The notes under the pieces are model-generated. The model did not search any database and was not told the DNA's origin. It was given only the letters and a program-made list of their open reading frames with translations. A DNA stretch of 64,000 nt from Flammeovirgaceae bacterium (GTDB taxonomy: Bacteria > Bacteroidota > Bacteroidia > Cytophagales > Cyclobacteriaceae): positions 42,142 to 106,141 of the forward strand of contig JADJRT010000015.1 in NCBI GenBank assembly GCA_016712035.1. The letters are read 5' to 3'. Positions 19,882-29,514 of this stretch are shown one piece after another. How positions within the stretch are numbered: position 1 is the stretch's first letter; every line of letters begins with the position of its first letter. A program made the position numbers and the translations under genes.

Positions 19882-20829
19882 CTAACTCAATGATTTTTCG
19901 TATTCGGCAGGATTAAGATCGTTAAAGAAGTAGTGTACCGGATTGGCATGACTACCATTAACAAACACTTCGTAGTGTAAATGCGGTGCGGTAGACAGAC
20001 CGGTGTCACCCACGTATCCAATGAGGTCTCCGCGTTTTATTTTTTGACCTTGTTTGACTGCAAAACCATGCATGTGTGCATACCGGGTTCGATAACCAAA
20101 TCCGTGATCTATTTCCAGCATTTTACCATAGCCGCTAAAACTAACATGAAGTTTGTCTATCACCCCATCGGCTGTTGCATAAATGGGCGTTCCAATGGCA
20201 GCAGCAAAGTCAATACCCGTATGCATTTTTTTTACTTTGTAGATAGGATGTATGCGCATTCCAAAACCCGAGGCCAGAGCAATGAGTTGTTTGTTTGCAA
20301 CGGGTTGAATAGCTGGGATAGCAGCAAATAATTTTTCTTTGCTCTCCGCTAACTCAACCACATCGTCTTGAGATTTTGATTCTATATAAATCTTTCTTCT
20401 AAGGTTATCCACGCTTTCACTCAGCGATACGATGATGTCCTCATGAATTGTGTTTTTGTTTTTGATATCCTCATAGCGATCTAATCCGCCAACACCGGCA
20501 TCCCGAATCCCTTTATCGATTGGCTCGGCACCCAAAACAACGCGATATATATTATCATCGCGGTATTCCATATTAACGAGTTGCTGCTTAAGATTCTCAA
20601 CCTCAGCCTGCAGATTCCCGTAATAGAATTCCATTTCTTTTACTTCATTTTTGAGAATTAATTCCTTGGGCGACTCAAAATAAGAACTATACAGAATCAA
20701 TAAAGCCACCGCCATGGCCAATGTGAGTGATAGGATACCAAGCGTGTTTAGCACGATGTCTCCGGTCGAGGTTTTAATTCGCTCGTATTTGCAAGTCTCA
20801 GTGTCGTAGTAATACTTTATTCTTGCCAT
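19882..20829 (-). CDS. M23-family metallopeptidase, membrane-anchored
   Basis: A 315-residue protein with one N-terminal membrane segment (about residues 28-50), a coiled-coil region (about 55-170), and a C-terminal LytM/M23 domain. Zinc ligands are visible in MHTGIDFAAAIGTP and HLHYEVFVNG, with the family AHMHG in between. Such proteins cut peptidoglycan cross-links or, with coiled coils, assist septum splitting. All zinc ligands appear present, so it is probably active. It is co-directional with mogA and trhO but 21 bases downstream of them. Confidence 0.9.
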   Translation of the reverse strand: MARIKYYYDTETCKYERIKTSTGDIVLNTLGILSLTLAMAVALLILYSSYFESPKELILKNEVKEMEFYYGNLQAEVENLKQQLVNMEYRDDNIYRVVLGAEPIDKGIRDAGVGGLDRYEDIKNKNTIHEDIIVSLSESVDNLRRKIYIESKSQDDVVELAESKEKLFAAIPAIQPVANKQLIALASGFGMRIHPIYKVKKMHTGIDFAAAIGTPIYATADGVIDKLHVSFSGYGKMLEIDHGFGYRTRYAHMHGFAVKQGQKIKRGDLIGYVGDTGLSTAPHLHYEVFVNGSHANPVHYFFNDLNPAEYEKSLS

Positions 20830-20850
20830 AATTTTAAAGTCAAAAGGTTT

Positions 20851-21378
20851 TTAGGCGGGTCTGAAAACATGGATACTTTCGGGTTTACATTCAATAAAAG
20901 GGCCATTCAGAAGGTCTATACAATAAGGAATGGCCGGAAACACAGCATCTAAACACTGGCGGATTGCTTTTGGTTTCCCTGGCAAATTTACAATTAATGT
21001 TTGATTTCTGATTCCTGCGGTCTGCCTGGATAGAATAGCGGTGGGCACATATTTTAAACTCTCTAATCTCATCAATTCACCAAAACCGGGCATCATCTTA
21101 TCACACACGGCTTCGGTTGCTTCTGGAGTTACATCCCGTTTGGCTGGCCCTGTTCCACCACAAGTAATAATCAAACAGCATTTTTTTTTATCAGCCATTT
21201 CAATGAGTGTGCTTTCAATTAATGCTTGCTCATCAGGGATAACCGCATACTCTTTTTCCCAATCACTTACGAGATATTCATTCAATGTATTTACGATGGC
21301 TTTACCGGGTATGTCTTCATAGATGCCTTTGCTGGCACGATCTGAAATATTGATTATCCCGATTCTTATTTCGCTCAT
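20851..21378 (-). CDS. mogA: MogA/MoaB-type molybdopterin adenylyltransferase
   Basis: Activates molybdopterin with ATP before molybdate insertion. From the ATG at 21378 the protein (175 residues) begins MSEIRIGIINISDRASKG. It carries CGGTGPAKRDVTPEAT and PGFGELMR, then PTAILSRQ and NLPGKPKAIRQCLD, all in MogA order. In the given sequence it is in frame with trhO upstream with no stop between, so it reads as a fusion; I think this is an artefact of a local base error. No other molybdenum cofactor gene is in the window. Confidence 0.85.
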   Translation of the reverse strand: MSEIRIGIINISDRASKGIYEDIPGKAIVNTLNEYLVSDWEKEYAVIPDEQALIESTLIEMADKKKCCLIITCGGTGPAKRDVTPEATEAVCDKMMPGFGELMRLESLKYVPTAILSRQTAGIRNQTLIVNLPGKPKAIRQCLDAVFPAIPYCIDLLNGPFIECKPESIHVFRPA

Positions 21379-22437
21379 GAATGGTTTACAAGTTATGAGG
21401 AAGATTGATGAATTCTTGCTTTTAAGTCTTTGCGCTCTTCCTTTTTTAAAAACCTGCCGTCCTTTATTTATTCCCTTTCGCAATTCCTTTTGAGCCTCGA
21501 AGGGTAGAACAAGTATATCGGTACATGCTTGAGAACAACAACCGGAGTATTTAGCAGCGCATTCTTCGCACTGAATGAACAATAAGTGGCAGCCGTCATT
21601 CTTACAGTTAGTGTGGGTGTCGCAAGGTTTTCCACACTGGTGGCATTCACTGATAATCTCGTCTGAAATGCGTTCACCAAGACGTTCGTCAAACACAAAA
21701 TTTTTACCAATAAATTTATTTTCTAATCCTTGCGTTTTCACTTGGCGGGCATATTCAATGATTCCTCCATTCAACTGAAATACATTCTTAAATCCTACGT
21801 GTTTAAACCAGGCACTCGCTTTTTCACACCGTATTCCACCCGTACAATACATCAGTAAATTCTTATCCTTTTTATCTTCCAGTAAATCCTTTACTACCAT
21901 GAGTTCTTCTCTAAACGTATCAACATCGGGGCAGATGGCATTTTTAAAATGACCAATTTCGCTTTCGTAGTGATTACGCATATCGACAATAACTGTATCG
22001 GGATTGTCGGCAAGGGTATTAAACTCGGTTGCATTAACATGAACCCCACAGTTGGTAACATCAAAGGTATTGTCGTTCAAGCCGTCAGCCACAATTTTAC
22101 TGCGAACAAGAATCTTTAGTTTAAAAAAAGATTTTCCATTATCATCTACTGCGATATTTAATCGGATTCCATCCAACCATGAGATGCTAAATAATTCAGC
22201 TTTGAAGTCATTCAACTCTTCGGACGGAATACTTATTTGTGCATTGATTCCTTCGCGGGCAATGTAGATCCTGCCCCATACCTGCATTCTTTCTAACTGT
22301 TTGTATAGATCATTCCTAAAACTGGCCGGATCTGCAATGGGATAATACTTGTAGAAAGAGATAGTCGTGCGGGCTTGGACGCTATTGTGGAGGCGTTCTT
22401 TCAGCTCTTTTCCGTTAATGCGATTATATAAGGCCAT
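21379..22437 (-). CDS. trhO: tRNA uridine(34) hydroxylase, rhodanese family
   Basis: TrhO (YceA) catalyses oxygen-dependent 5-hydroxylation of U34 in certain tRNAs. The N-terminal acylphosphatase-like domain contains YIAREGINAQIS near residue 60. The rhodanese domain follows with the active-site loop MYCTGGIRCEKAS, and a Cys-rich C-terminal region (CHQCGKPCDTHTNC and more) probably binds metal. The frame stays open through the junction into mogA. Either shifted frame meets a stop within about 40 bases of the RKGINKGRQVFKK region, so the natural end is likely just before mogA. Confidence 0.88.
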
Positions 22438-22500
22438 ACTGCATGAATTTGAACAAGCAAATTTAATGAATTTCCTGGTTTCGTTAGTTGAGAGTGAAGG

Positions 22501-23129
22501 CTACTTAGTGGAGGGCTGAAGTTCCCCTTCAATAGTTTATTATAATCTTCGCAAGAAAGGCTGCCCTTTAAGTTACAATACCCACAAGTTTTATAGGTGT
22601 TGCCAAAATAATTTTTCTTAATGATAACGGTGGAACCATTGCATACCGGGCAAACTACTTTACCGGTAGGGCCACAATCCATATTAAAGTCTTTAGAAAA
22701 TACTTGCGATGCCTGTGTCGATTCCAACTGTCGTTGCTTTAATAATTCCGCTTCTGCTTTTGACTTAATTGAAATCGCTTCTTCCGAAAATTTGCCTGAG
22801 GTGCCTTTCAATTGAATGTATTTATTCAGCCAGTCGGTGCTTTGTTTGTACTTGCCGAGGTAAAATGAATTTTTACCCAGATAAAAAGTAAGATCAGACG
22901 GAACACTCCGAACACTTTTTAGCAAGTAGATAATTTTTATCTCAGCCGCTTCGTATTGTTCTGTATCGATAAGTTGTTCTACGGAATCAATCTGCAAATC
23001 AATCTCGCGTTGCTTATCGGCCTGACGCTCAATTTCTAACTGACGGATTTTTTCTTGTTCATTGGATTGTGTGAATGCCATGAACGAAAGGCCAGAGAAA
23101 AGTAAAAAAAATATAAAATGCTTATTCAC
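22501..23129 (-). CDS. Exported TPR-like protein with Cys-rich zinc-ribbon end
   Basis: A secreted protein of about 209 residues: signal peptide from a GTG at 23129 (KHFIFFLLFSGLSFMAFTQ), a helical charged region with a TPR-like pair of helices, then CPVCNGS and CGYCNLKGSLSC motifs resembling a DnaJ-type zinc finger. The frame as given runs to 22401 and into trhO with an unlikely tail. Adding one G in the C22524-22527 run gives YNKLLKGELQPSTK and a stop at 22501. An ATG start at 23183 would overlap the upstream gene by 44 bases. Function unknown. Confidence 0.6.
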
Positions 23130-23139
23130 AACCACACAG

Positions 23140-23904
23140 TTATTTCGTGATGTAATCTTCTTTGGATAGTTGAAGCCATTCAAGTGTAGCGTTACAAAAA
23201 ATATCTTCTTTTACAGACTCAGCTAAATTCATATCCTCAATAAACTTTCCAATTTCTAAATCGCCAAGCGGGAAGGGGTAATCCGATCCCAATACAACCC
23301 GTTTGCTTCCTTGAAGCTTCAATACATATTCCAACATCAAAGGATCGTGCGTTACACAATCTACCCAAAACTTGCCCAAATACTTGCGCGGATTCTCATT
23401 GTTGTCAATTGCTACCAGGTCGGGCCGGCAATTAAAACCATGTTCAATGCGACCTATGGTGGGCAAGAACGATCCGCCTGCATGAGCAAACAACCCGATT
23501 TTTTTGATTCGCGCTAATTCCTTTACGGCTAGTTCCGTATCCTGCATTGGGATAGTACCCAATCCAACGTATTGCTTTGGATATTTATCTACCAGCTTGG
23601 CAAGGTTGTCGTTTAGAAATTTTGATAAGTCGAGGCAATTGAGTGGTTGCGCCCAATACGAGAACATAACCGGAATGGTACATACCACTTGTACCTGCGT
23701 GTGGTATTGTTTGTATTCTTCAATCCGAACATCTGCGTCCCAACAATTATCTTTTATCTCGCGGAAGAACTGATTACCCCGCATCATCTTGGCATAGCCC
23801 TGTTTGTGATGTTGTAAGTAGATGAAGTCGCCATAACCAAACTTCTCGCTCCAGTTGGGCATCTTTTTAGGAAGGATATGTGTGTGGGCGTCAATCTTAA
23901 GCAT
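23140..23904 (-). CDS. ACMSD-family amidohydrolase with internal deletion
   Basis: Matches 2-amino-3-carboxymuconate-6-semialdehyde decarboxylase: MLKIDAHTHILPKKMPNW with the HxH metal pair, VPVMFSYWA-like IPVMFSYWAQPL, FAHAGGSF, and GSDYPFPLG with the metal Asp. The family is about 336 residues but this protein has 254. KELARIKKIGL runs straight into FAHAGGS, so roughly 83 residues are missing in frame, including the segment that holds the third metal-binding His (SLFVHPWDM in animals). As sequenced it should be inactive. It may be a true deletion or an assembly collapse. A TACCTTTG promoter lies upstream. Confidence 0.85.
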   Translation of the reverse strand: MLKIDAHTHILPKKMPNWSEKFGYGDFIYLQHHKQGYAKMMRGNQFFREIKDNCWDADVRIEEYKQYHTQVQVVCTIPVMFSYWAQPLNCLDLSKFLNDNLAKLVDKYPKQYVGLGTIPMQDTELAVKELARIKKIGLFAHAGGSFLPTIGRIEHGFNCRPDLVAIDNNENPRKYLGKFWVDCVTHDPLMLEYVLKLQGSKRVVLGSDYPFPLGDLEIGKFIEDMNLAESVKEDIFCNATLEWLQLSKEDYITK

Positions 23905-23923
23905 TGCTTAATGGCTAATCCGG

Positions 23924-23931
23924 CAAAGGTA
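23924..23931 (-). promoter_or_regulatory. Bacteroidota -7 box for the ACMSD gene
   Basis: Minus-strand TACCTTTG, an exact TAnnTTTG match, predicting a start site near 23917 and a 13-base leader before the ATG at 23904. Confidence 0.5.
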
Positions 23932-24106
23932 GATATTTTAACCGCAGTTTAAATTAACAATCCCTTAAGTATCTACTTTTTTTGAAAGCAATTTATTGGG
24001 AGCGCCATGGTTACTATTTGTCAATACTTCCTTCTGTGTAAATAGGCCCTAGCAATTAAATAAAACCTTATATTTTGCAATAGATTAAGTCTTTAAATCC
24101 GACCGT

Positions 24107-25980
24107 ATGAAAAAATATTTGCTCATGCTCTTTGGCTGGTTATTGATCAGTCAATTAATAGCACAAACACCTGACGAGATTTACAAAAACTCGAGGCAAT
24201 CGCCATTATTGATCAAAAAGTAATGATGCCCATGCGCGATGGAGAAAGACTAGCTACGGATATTTATCGCCCCAAGGGAAATGCAAAAGCTCCAATTGTA
24301 TTCTCGCGAACACCGTACAATTTCAATTCGTGGATAGATGGAGAACTGCGTACGCGCACACTCGAAACCGCCTATGAAGCTGTGCAACGTGGCTATGCCT
24401 ATGTAGTTCAAAATGAAAGGGGTCGGTTTTTCTCGGAAGGCGAGTGGGATATTTTAGGTACGCCAACAACCGATGGCTATGATGCCTTTGAATGGATGTC
24501 GAAGCAAGCGTGGTCAAACGGAAAAATTGGATTAATAGGATGTTCATCCACAGCTGAGTGGCAGATGGCAGTGGCTTCGCTTAACCATCCCGCTTTAGCG
24601 GCTATGGTTGCGCAGGGTTTTGGCGCGGGAGTTGGTCGTGTGGGTGATTTTTATGAGCAGGGCAATTGGTATCGGGGTGGGGCACAACAGATGTTGTTTA
24701 CGGCCTGGTTATATGGAACTCAAAATGATAAGTTCAGACCAACTTTTCCTAAAGATATTAAGCAGGAAGATTTAGTTCGCGTTCAACGCTATTATGACTT
24801 AGCTACCGAGATGCCGAAAGTTGATTGGGCTCAAGCCTTAAATCATTTGCCTGTTCAGGACATCATTAAAAATGTAAATGGCCAGGTAGGTGTTTATGAT
24901 CAAATGATTGTTCGCAAACCGAATGATCCGGCCTGGTTTAAAGGGGGCTTGTATCACGACAACATGCCCTTAAATGTGCCGGGTTTTTGGTTTGTGTCCT
25001 GGTACGATGTTTCCAGTGGTCCGAATCTAGCCTTGTTCAATCATGTTCGTAAAAATCCCGATCCGGCTATTGCCGATAATCAATATCTTGTGATTGCGCC
25101 AACATTACATTGTGCATTTAAGCGTGCTACAGAGAACACTGTCGTTGGTGAACGCAGTATGGGCGATGCCCGCTTAAACTATGATGAACTTACATGGGGT
25201 TGGTTTGATATGTTGTTAAAAGGAGAGCAAAACGATTTTAAGAAAACCACCCCGCGGGTGAGATACTTTACTATGGGTAGTAATAAATGGCAAGCGTCAG
25301 AAACCTGGCCACCACAAAATGCAGTACCAACAAATTATTACCTGACCAGTGGCGGAAAAGCAAATACTCGCAATGGTGACGGTGCGTTGGTTGCAAAAGT
25401 GCCTTCTTCCGATAAGCCTGATTCTTTTAAGTATGACCCTGCTAAGCCTGTAAATTCATATGGGGGCAATGTGTGTTGCACGGGGACTGCTGTTAATGGT
25501 GGATCATTCGATCAATCACAAATGGAATTGCGTGATGATATTTTGGTTTATACTTCTGAACCTTTAAAGGAAGGTCTTGAAGTAAGTGGATTCATCAACG
25601 CTACGCTGTATTTATCGTCAGATGTTAAAGACACGGATGTTACTTTAAAGTTGATTGATGTTTCTCCGGATGGAAAGGCCTATAATCTTGATGAAACTAT
25701 CCAACGGGTGCGTTACCGCGAAGGGTATGAGAAGGAAGTCTTTATGGAAAAGGATAAAGTGTATGGTGTTAAACTTACGCCCTTATCCACCAGTAATTAT
25801 TTTGCTGCAGGACATCGCATTCGCATCGAAGTGTCGAGTAGTAACTTTCCGCGCTTTGAACGTAATCTAAACACAGGTGGAAATATTTTTGATGAGTCAG
25901 TCGGAGTTGTTGCCACGAACAGTATTCATCATTCAAAGAAATATCCTTCCGTAATTCAACTGCCTATTGTAAAGAAGTAG
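24107..25980 (+). CDS. CocE/NonD family exported hydrolase (one frameshift)
   Basis: An alpha/beta-hydrolase of the S15/CocE group, about 624 residues. The ATG at 24107 gives a signal peptide (MKKYLLMLFGWLLISQLIAQ). A lost A at 24185-24189 breaks the frame; restoring it gives IYKKLEAIAIIDQKVMMPMR and joins the main frame. MRDGERLATDIYRP opens the catalytic domain, the nucleophile is in GCSSTAEWQ, and the C-terminal jelly-roll part is about residues 400-620. It probably cleaves esters or X-Pro peptides outside the cytosol; the substrate is unclear. Confidence 0.87.
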
Positions 25981-25989
25981 AAAGATGGG

Positions 25990-26516
25990 TTACACTTTTC
26001 TTTGCTGAAGTAGTTCGATGTGATGCTTGATATGATAGGCAGAGAAGAACAACATTTCGCGCAACGTAAGTTTCCCTAAGAGGGGATGGGGTAGTAGATG
26101 TTGATCGAGTTGATCTTCGCTCCACCTGCTTAGGCGGTTAATCATTTTATCCGTTTCGCGTTTAAACGCATCTAATTTCTTTGCTTATCCGCCCAGGCAA
26201 CAGCGCGTGGTATAAACCTGCCGGACGCACGGCCGCCGGCAGCTAATTTTTGCAGATAAGGGTCTATCAATTCCTGGTTCGTTCTAGCTTTCCGATTGGG
26301 CTTTCCATATAGAATTTGAAAAAGAAAACCTGGCAGGGTTAGTGCCAGGTTTACAGGAGCAAGACTTTTATTCAGATGTTCTATAATTTGACCAAACGAC
26401 CACTTTCCATCAGGAGAATATGTAAATGAACTTTCTGTTTGCTCATTAATAAATTTTATGAATGTAGCAGTGTTTACTAAGAGTTGTTCTTGAATAAACG
26501 CCTTATCTTCTTTCAT
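25990..26516 (-). CDS. DinB-family protein (one frameshift)
   Basis: A four-helix DinB/YfiT-type protein of about 175 residues after restoring one base in the T26180-26182 run (giving ADKQKKLDAFKRETDKM). Three metal-site histidines are plausible: H in IIEHLNKS, and two in AYHIKHHIELLQQ near the C-terminus. These proteins are often thiol-dependent transferases or stress proteins, and the substrate is unknown. Start ATG at 26516 shares a base with the stop of the upstream Gfo/Idh/MocA gene (TAATG). It converges on the CocE gene with a 9-base gap. Confidence 0.8.
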
Positions 26517-27976
26517 TACAAACTCCAACCCGGTCTGTATTCACGTTTCACAAATTGATTTGCTTCATCAAAGTTTGTGATTTTCATGTTCTTGGCATCC
26601 CACAGTAATTTTTTTCTTCCAGGAAATCCTTTATCAGTGCGCATACCATAACTTCTTATCGCCAGGTTGCCCATCAACACTGCCTCCGTAAACGGACCCG
26701 CATATTCAAAGGGTGAGCTTAACGGTATCTTTCCGTACCCTGCGATACATGAGTCGACCCATTGCGTATAGTGTCCGTCTTCACCACCGGGTACCCGCGT
26801 AATTGTCTGCTTTGGTAAGGTTACGTCTTTCATTCGTGAGCTTGGAAGTAAAATAGGAGGCCGTTCATAGTTGCCTATCAACTTACCCTTTGTTCCCTCA
26901 AAGATGTATCCGTTGCCTCCATCACCCATCATTTCTTCAGGCAATAATTCATCCGGGCGTTTAGGAATCAGACCACCGTCCATCCAGGTAAATTTGATAT
27001 CACCTTTTCCATCGGTGCGAGGAAACTTAAGGTGAATAATAGAAGAAGCGGGACAACTGTCTTTATAATCAGCCATCTCAAAAAAGTCTGACCAGGCCGT
27101 AGTTGTACTACACTCTACTTCCGTGGGATAATCAATCGGAAGAATCCGGAAGGCAGCATCCATAATATGACAAGCCATATCGCCCAATGCACCGGTACCA
27201 AAATTCCACCATCCACGCCAGTTGAAAGGATGATAAGCCGGATTGTATTCTACTTCTTTAACAGGTCCTAAAAATAAATCCCAATCTAGTTCCTTTGGTA
27301 TTTCGTGCTTACCCGTAGGCGTAGGGATACCTTGCGGCCAGACCGGTCTATTCGACCAACATTGTACGGTATGCACATCGCCAATTAAACCGGCATCCAC
27401 CCACTCTTTTGCGGTGCGCACGAAATCTGCAGAAGCATATTGATTACCCATTTGTGTAACCACTTTATATTTTTTAGCAGCTTCGGTAAGCATACGGGCC
27501 TCATAAATATCGTGGGTCAATGGCTTTTGAACATATACGTGTTTACCTCGTTGCATGGCGGCCATGGCAGCCACCGCGTGAGTATGATCGGCTGTGGAAA
27601 CAGAAACGGCATCTATATTCTTAGCTTCCTTGTCCAACATTACCCGAAAATCTTTATATGATTTGGCAGCCGGAAAGTTTCTTCTTGATTCGATGGTTTG
27701 TCGGTCATCGATATCGCAGAGAAATGAAATTTTTGCTTTTGGATTTCCTTTTGTTTTGCCATCGATGCTGCCAGCAAAACCTGTTAAATCACTTGCTCCT
27801 TTGCCACCCACTCCAATGCCAGCAATGTATAAGGTATCGCTTGGGGCGAGAAAGTTATTGCCACCCAATACAAATCTTGGAACGATAGTAAAAGCGGCTG
27901 CGGCTAATCCTGCAGTTTTAATAAAATCTCTTCTGGATACTTGGGCAGATGGTATACTTGAATTTTTATTTGGCAT
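26516..27976 (-). CDS. Tat-exported Gfo/Idh/MocA oxidoreductase, copy 1
   Basis: A 486-residue NAD(P)-dependent sugar oxidoreductase with a twin-arginine signal (SRRDFIKTAGLAAAAFTIVP). The Rossmann region follows (IAGIGVGGKGASDLTGF, FLCDIDDR), then the catalytic-lysine motif HVYVQKPLTHD and the C-terminal sheet domain. It is closely similar along its whole length to the gene at 28064-29485, so the pair arose by tandem duplication. With the GMC dehydrogenase upstream it probably handles oxidised sugars in the periplasm. Its substrate is not readable from sequence. Confidence 0.9.
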   Translation of the reverse strand: MPNKNSSIPSAQVSRRDFIKTAGLAAAAFTIVPRFVLGGNNFLAPSDTLYIAGIGVGGKGASDLTGFAGSIDGKTKGNPKAKISFLCDIDDRQTIESRRNFPAAKSYKDFRVMLDKEAKNIDAVSVSTADHTHAVAAMAAMQRGKHVYVQKPLTHDIYEARMLTEAAKKYKVVTQMGNQYASADFVRTAKEWVDAGLIGDVHTVQCWSNRPVWPQGIPTPTGKHEIPKELDWDLFLGPVKEVEYNPAYHPFNWRGWWNFGTGALGDMACHIMDAAFRILPIDYPTEVECSTTTAWSDFFEMADYKDSCPASSIIHLKFPRTDGKGDIKFTWMDGGLIPKRPDELLPEEMMGDGGNGYIFEGTKGKLIGNYERPPILLPSSRMKDVTLPKQTITRVPGGEDGHYTQWVDSCIAGYGKIPLSSPFEYAGPFTEAVLMGNLAIRSYGMRTDKGFPGRKKLLWDAKNMKITNFDEANQFVKREYRPGWSL

Positions 27977-27985
27977 TGGTCTATT

Positions 27986-28062
27986 GGTTACTTGAAACTG
28001 GTTGCTCGTTACTACATACTGAATACCGATTACCTTTTACTGAATACTGCTTACTTTTAACT
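27986..28062. repeat. Heptad array A: 11 tandem degenerate 7-mers
   Basis: Eleven consecutive 7-base units with no phase break: GGTTACT, TGAAACT, GGTTGCT, CGTTACT, ACATACT, GAATACC, GATTACC, TTTTACT, GAATACT, GCTTACT, TTTAACT. C is invariant at position 6, and ACT ends eight of eleven. The array fills the gap between the two Gfo/Idh/MocA genes, ending one base before the stop codon of the upstream gene. GGTTACT and CGTTACT recur in array B. Units are too short and too degenerate for CRISPR. Confidence 0.8.
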
Positions 28063-28063
28063 A

Positions 28064-29485
28064 TCACCATCCCGTTCTATACTCACGCTTCACAAACTGA
28101 TTGGCATCGTCAAAGTTGGTAATCTTCATGTTAGGTCCATCCCATAGAAGTTTTATAAAACGACCTGGATAATCAAATTGATCTGCTCTTCCACCTTGGC
28201 GTTGCTTGCGAATATCATAACTGCGAATCGCCAAATTACCCATCAATAATCCCTCGGTTAAAGGTCCGGCTAATTCAAAAGGCGATGATAATTCGGTTTT
28301 TCCATAACCAGCAATACAACCCTCAACCCATTGGGCATAGTGACCATCCGCACCATCTGTAACTCGCTTATATTTTTGAGCAACATTCGCTTCTTTGGTT
28401 AAAGCAGTTGGTAACAATTGTGGATTAATACCATAGGTACTGCACATCATTTTGCCTTTCGAGCCAACCATGATTACACCATTACCACCATCACCCATCA
28501 TTTCATTTGGGCCAAGTTCTTCTGGGCGCTCAGGTTGAATGCCGCCATCCATCCAATGGAATTTTACATTAGGCTTTCCGGTTGCACCGGGGAAGGTCAT
28601 GATAACATGTGAAGAGGGGGGACAGCTATCCGGAAAATATCCCCGCTTGAATTCATCCACATAAACACTCCCCACACTGCACTCTACTTCAGTCGGATAG
28701 CCTAGCCCTAAAACCCGGAAAGGAGGTTCAATAATATGACAAGCCATATCGCCCAATGCACCGGTTCCATAATCCCACCAGCCACGCCAGTTAAACGGTA
28801 CTAATTTATCTACATAATTTTTTTGAGGGGCTGTTCCCAGCCAAAGATTCCAATCCAATTCTTTCGGAATTTCAGGACTCACGGTTGGCCACGGAATTCC
28901 TTGTGGCCATACGGGTCTGTTTGTCCAACAATAAACGGTATGCACATCGCCAATTTTTCCAGCTTCATACCATTCACGCATTTGTCTTACGCCATCACCC
29001 GATGCACCTTGATTCCCCATTTGAGTTACTACCTTATATTTCTTAGCAGCTTCTGTAAGCATACGAGCTTCAGCGATATCATGAGTCAATGGTTTCTGAA
29101 CATAAACGTGCTTACCTAATTCCATAGCTGCCATGGCCTGAATGGCGTGCATATGGTCAGGTGTAGAAACGGATACCGCATCAATGCTTTTGTGATTTTC
29201 ATCAAGCATTTTGCGATAATCTTTGTAATATTTTGCTTTTGGAAAATTCTGAACAGAGGTAACTGCTCTCCGATCATCAACATCGCATAAAAAACCGATG
29301 TCGGCTTTGCCACTTTTTGCGAACATGGCAATATCACTTTGCCCTTTGCAGCCAGCTCCAATTCCGGCAACAATAATCTTATCGCTGGGGGCGAGGTAGC
29401 CTTTACCCAATACGTGACGAGGAACAATAGTTACTGCTGCCGCGGCTAACCCGGCACGTTTAATAAAACTTCTTCTGGTAGTCAT
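28064..29485 (-). CDS. Tat-exported Gfo/Idh/MocA oxidoreductase, copy 2
   Basis: A 473-residue paralog of the neighbour at 26516. It has a Tat signal (TTRRSFIKRAGLAAAAVTIVP), the nucleotide-binding IVAGIGAGCKGQSDIAMF and FLCDVDDR, and the catalytic HVYVQKPLTHD. Its C-terminus, FDDANQFVKREYRTGW, nearly repeats that of copy 1. It lies between copy 1 and the gluconate-dehydrogenase-subunit-3 gene, with heptad arrays in both gaps. An enzyme acting on oxidised sugars in the periplasm is inferred. Confidence 0.9.
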   Translation of the reverse strand: MTTRRSFIKRAGLAAAAVTIVPRHVLGKGYLAPSDKIIVAGIGAGCKGQSDIAMFAKSGKADIGFLCDVDDRRAVTSVQNFPKAKYYKDYRKMLDENHKSIDAVSVSTPDHMHAIQAMAAMELGKHVYVQKPLTHDIAEARMLTEAAKKYKVVTQMGNQGASGDGVRQMREWYEAGKIGDVHTVYCWTNRPVWPQGIPWPTVSPEIPKELDWNLWLGTAPQKNYVDKLVPFNWRGWWDYGTGALGDMACHIIEPPFRVLGLGYPTEVECSVGSVYVDEFKRGYFPDSCPPSSHVIMTFPGATGKPNVKFHWMDGGIQPERPEELGPNEMMGDGGNGVIMVGSKGKMMCSTYGINPQLLPTALTKEANVAQKYKRVTDGADGHYAQWVEGCIAGYGKTELSSPFELAGPLTEGLLMGNLAIRSYDIRKQRQGGRADQFDYPGRFIKLLWDGPNMKITNFDDANQFVKREYRTGW

Positions 29486-29514
29486 GGTAGAGAATTTTTA
29501 AATTGATTCTTGTT

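Noticed and set aside
22401..22500. C-terminal extension of the Cys-rich TPR protein overlapping trhO
   Set aside because: The tail is unlike the rest of the protein and overlaps the trhO start. One extra G in the run at 22524-22527 gives a natural end at 22501.
27986..28062. CRISPR array or microsatellite
   Set aside because: Units are 7 bases with no spacer, and they vary too much among themselves for a simple tandem repeat. No cas gene is present.
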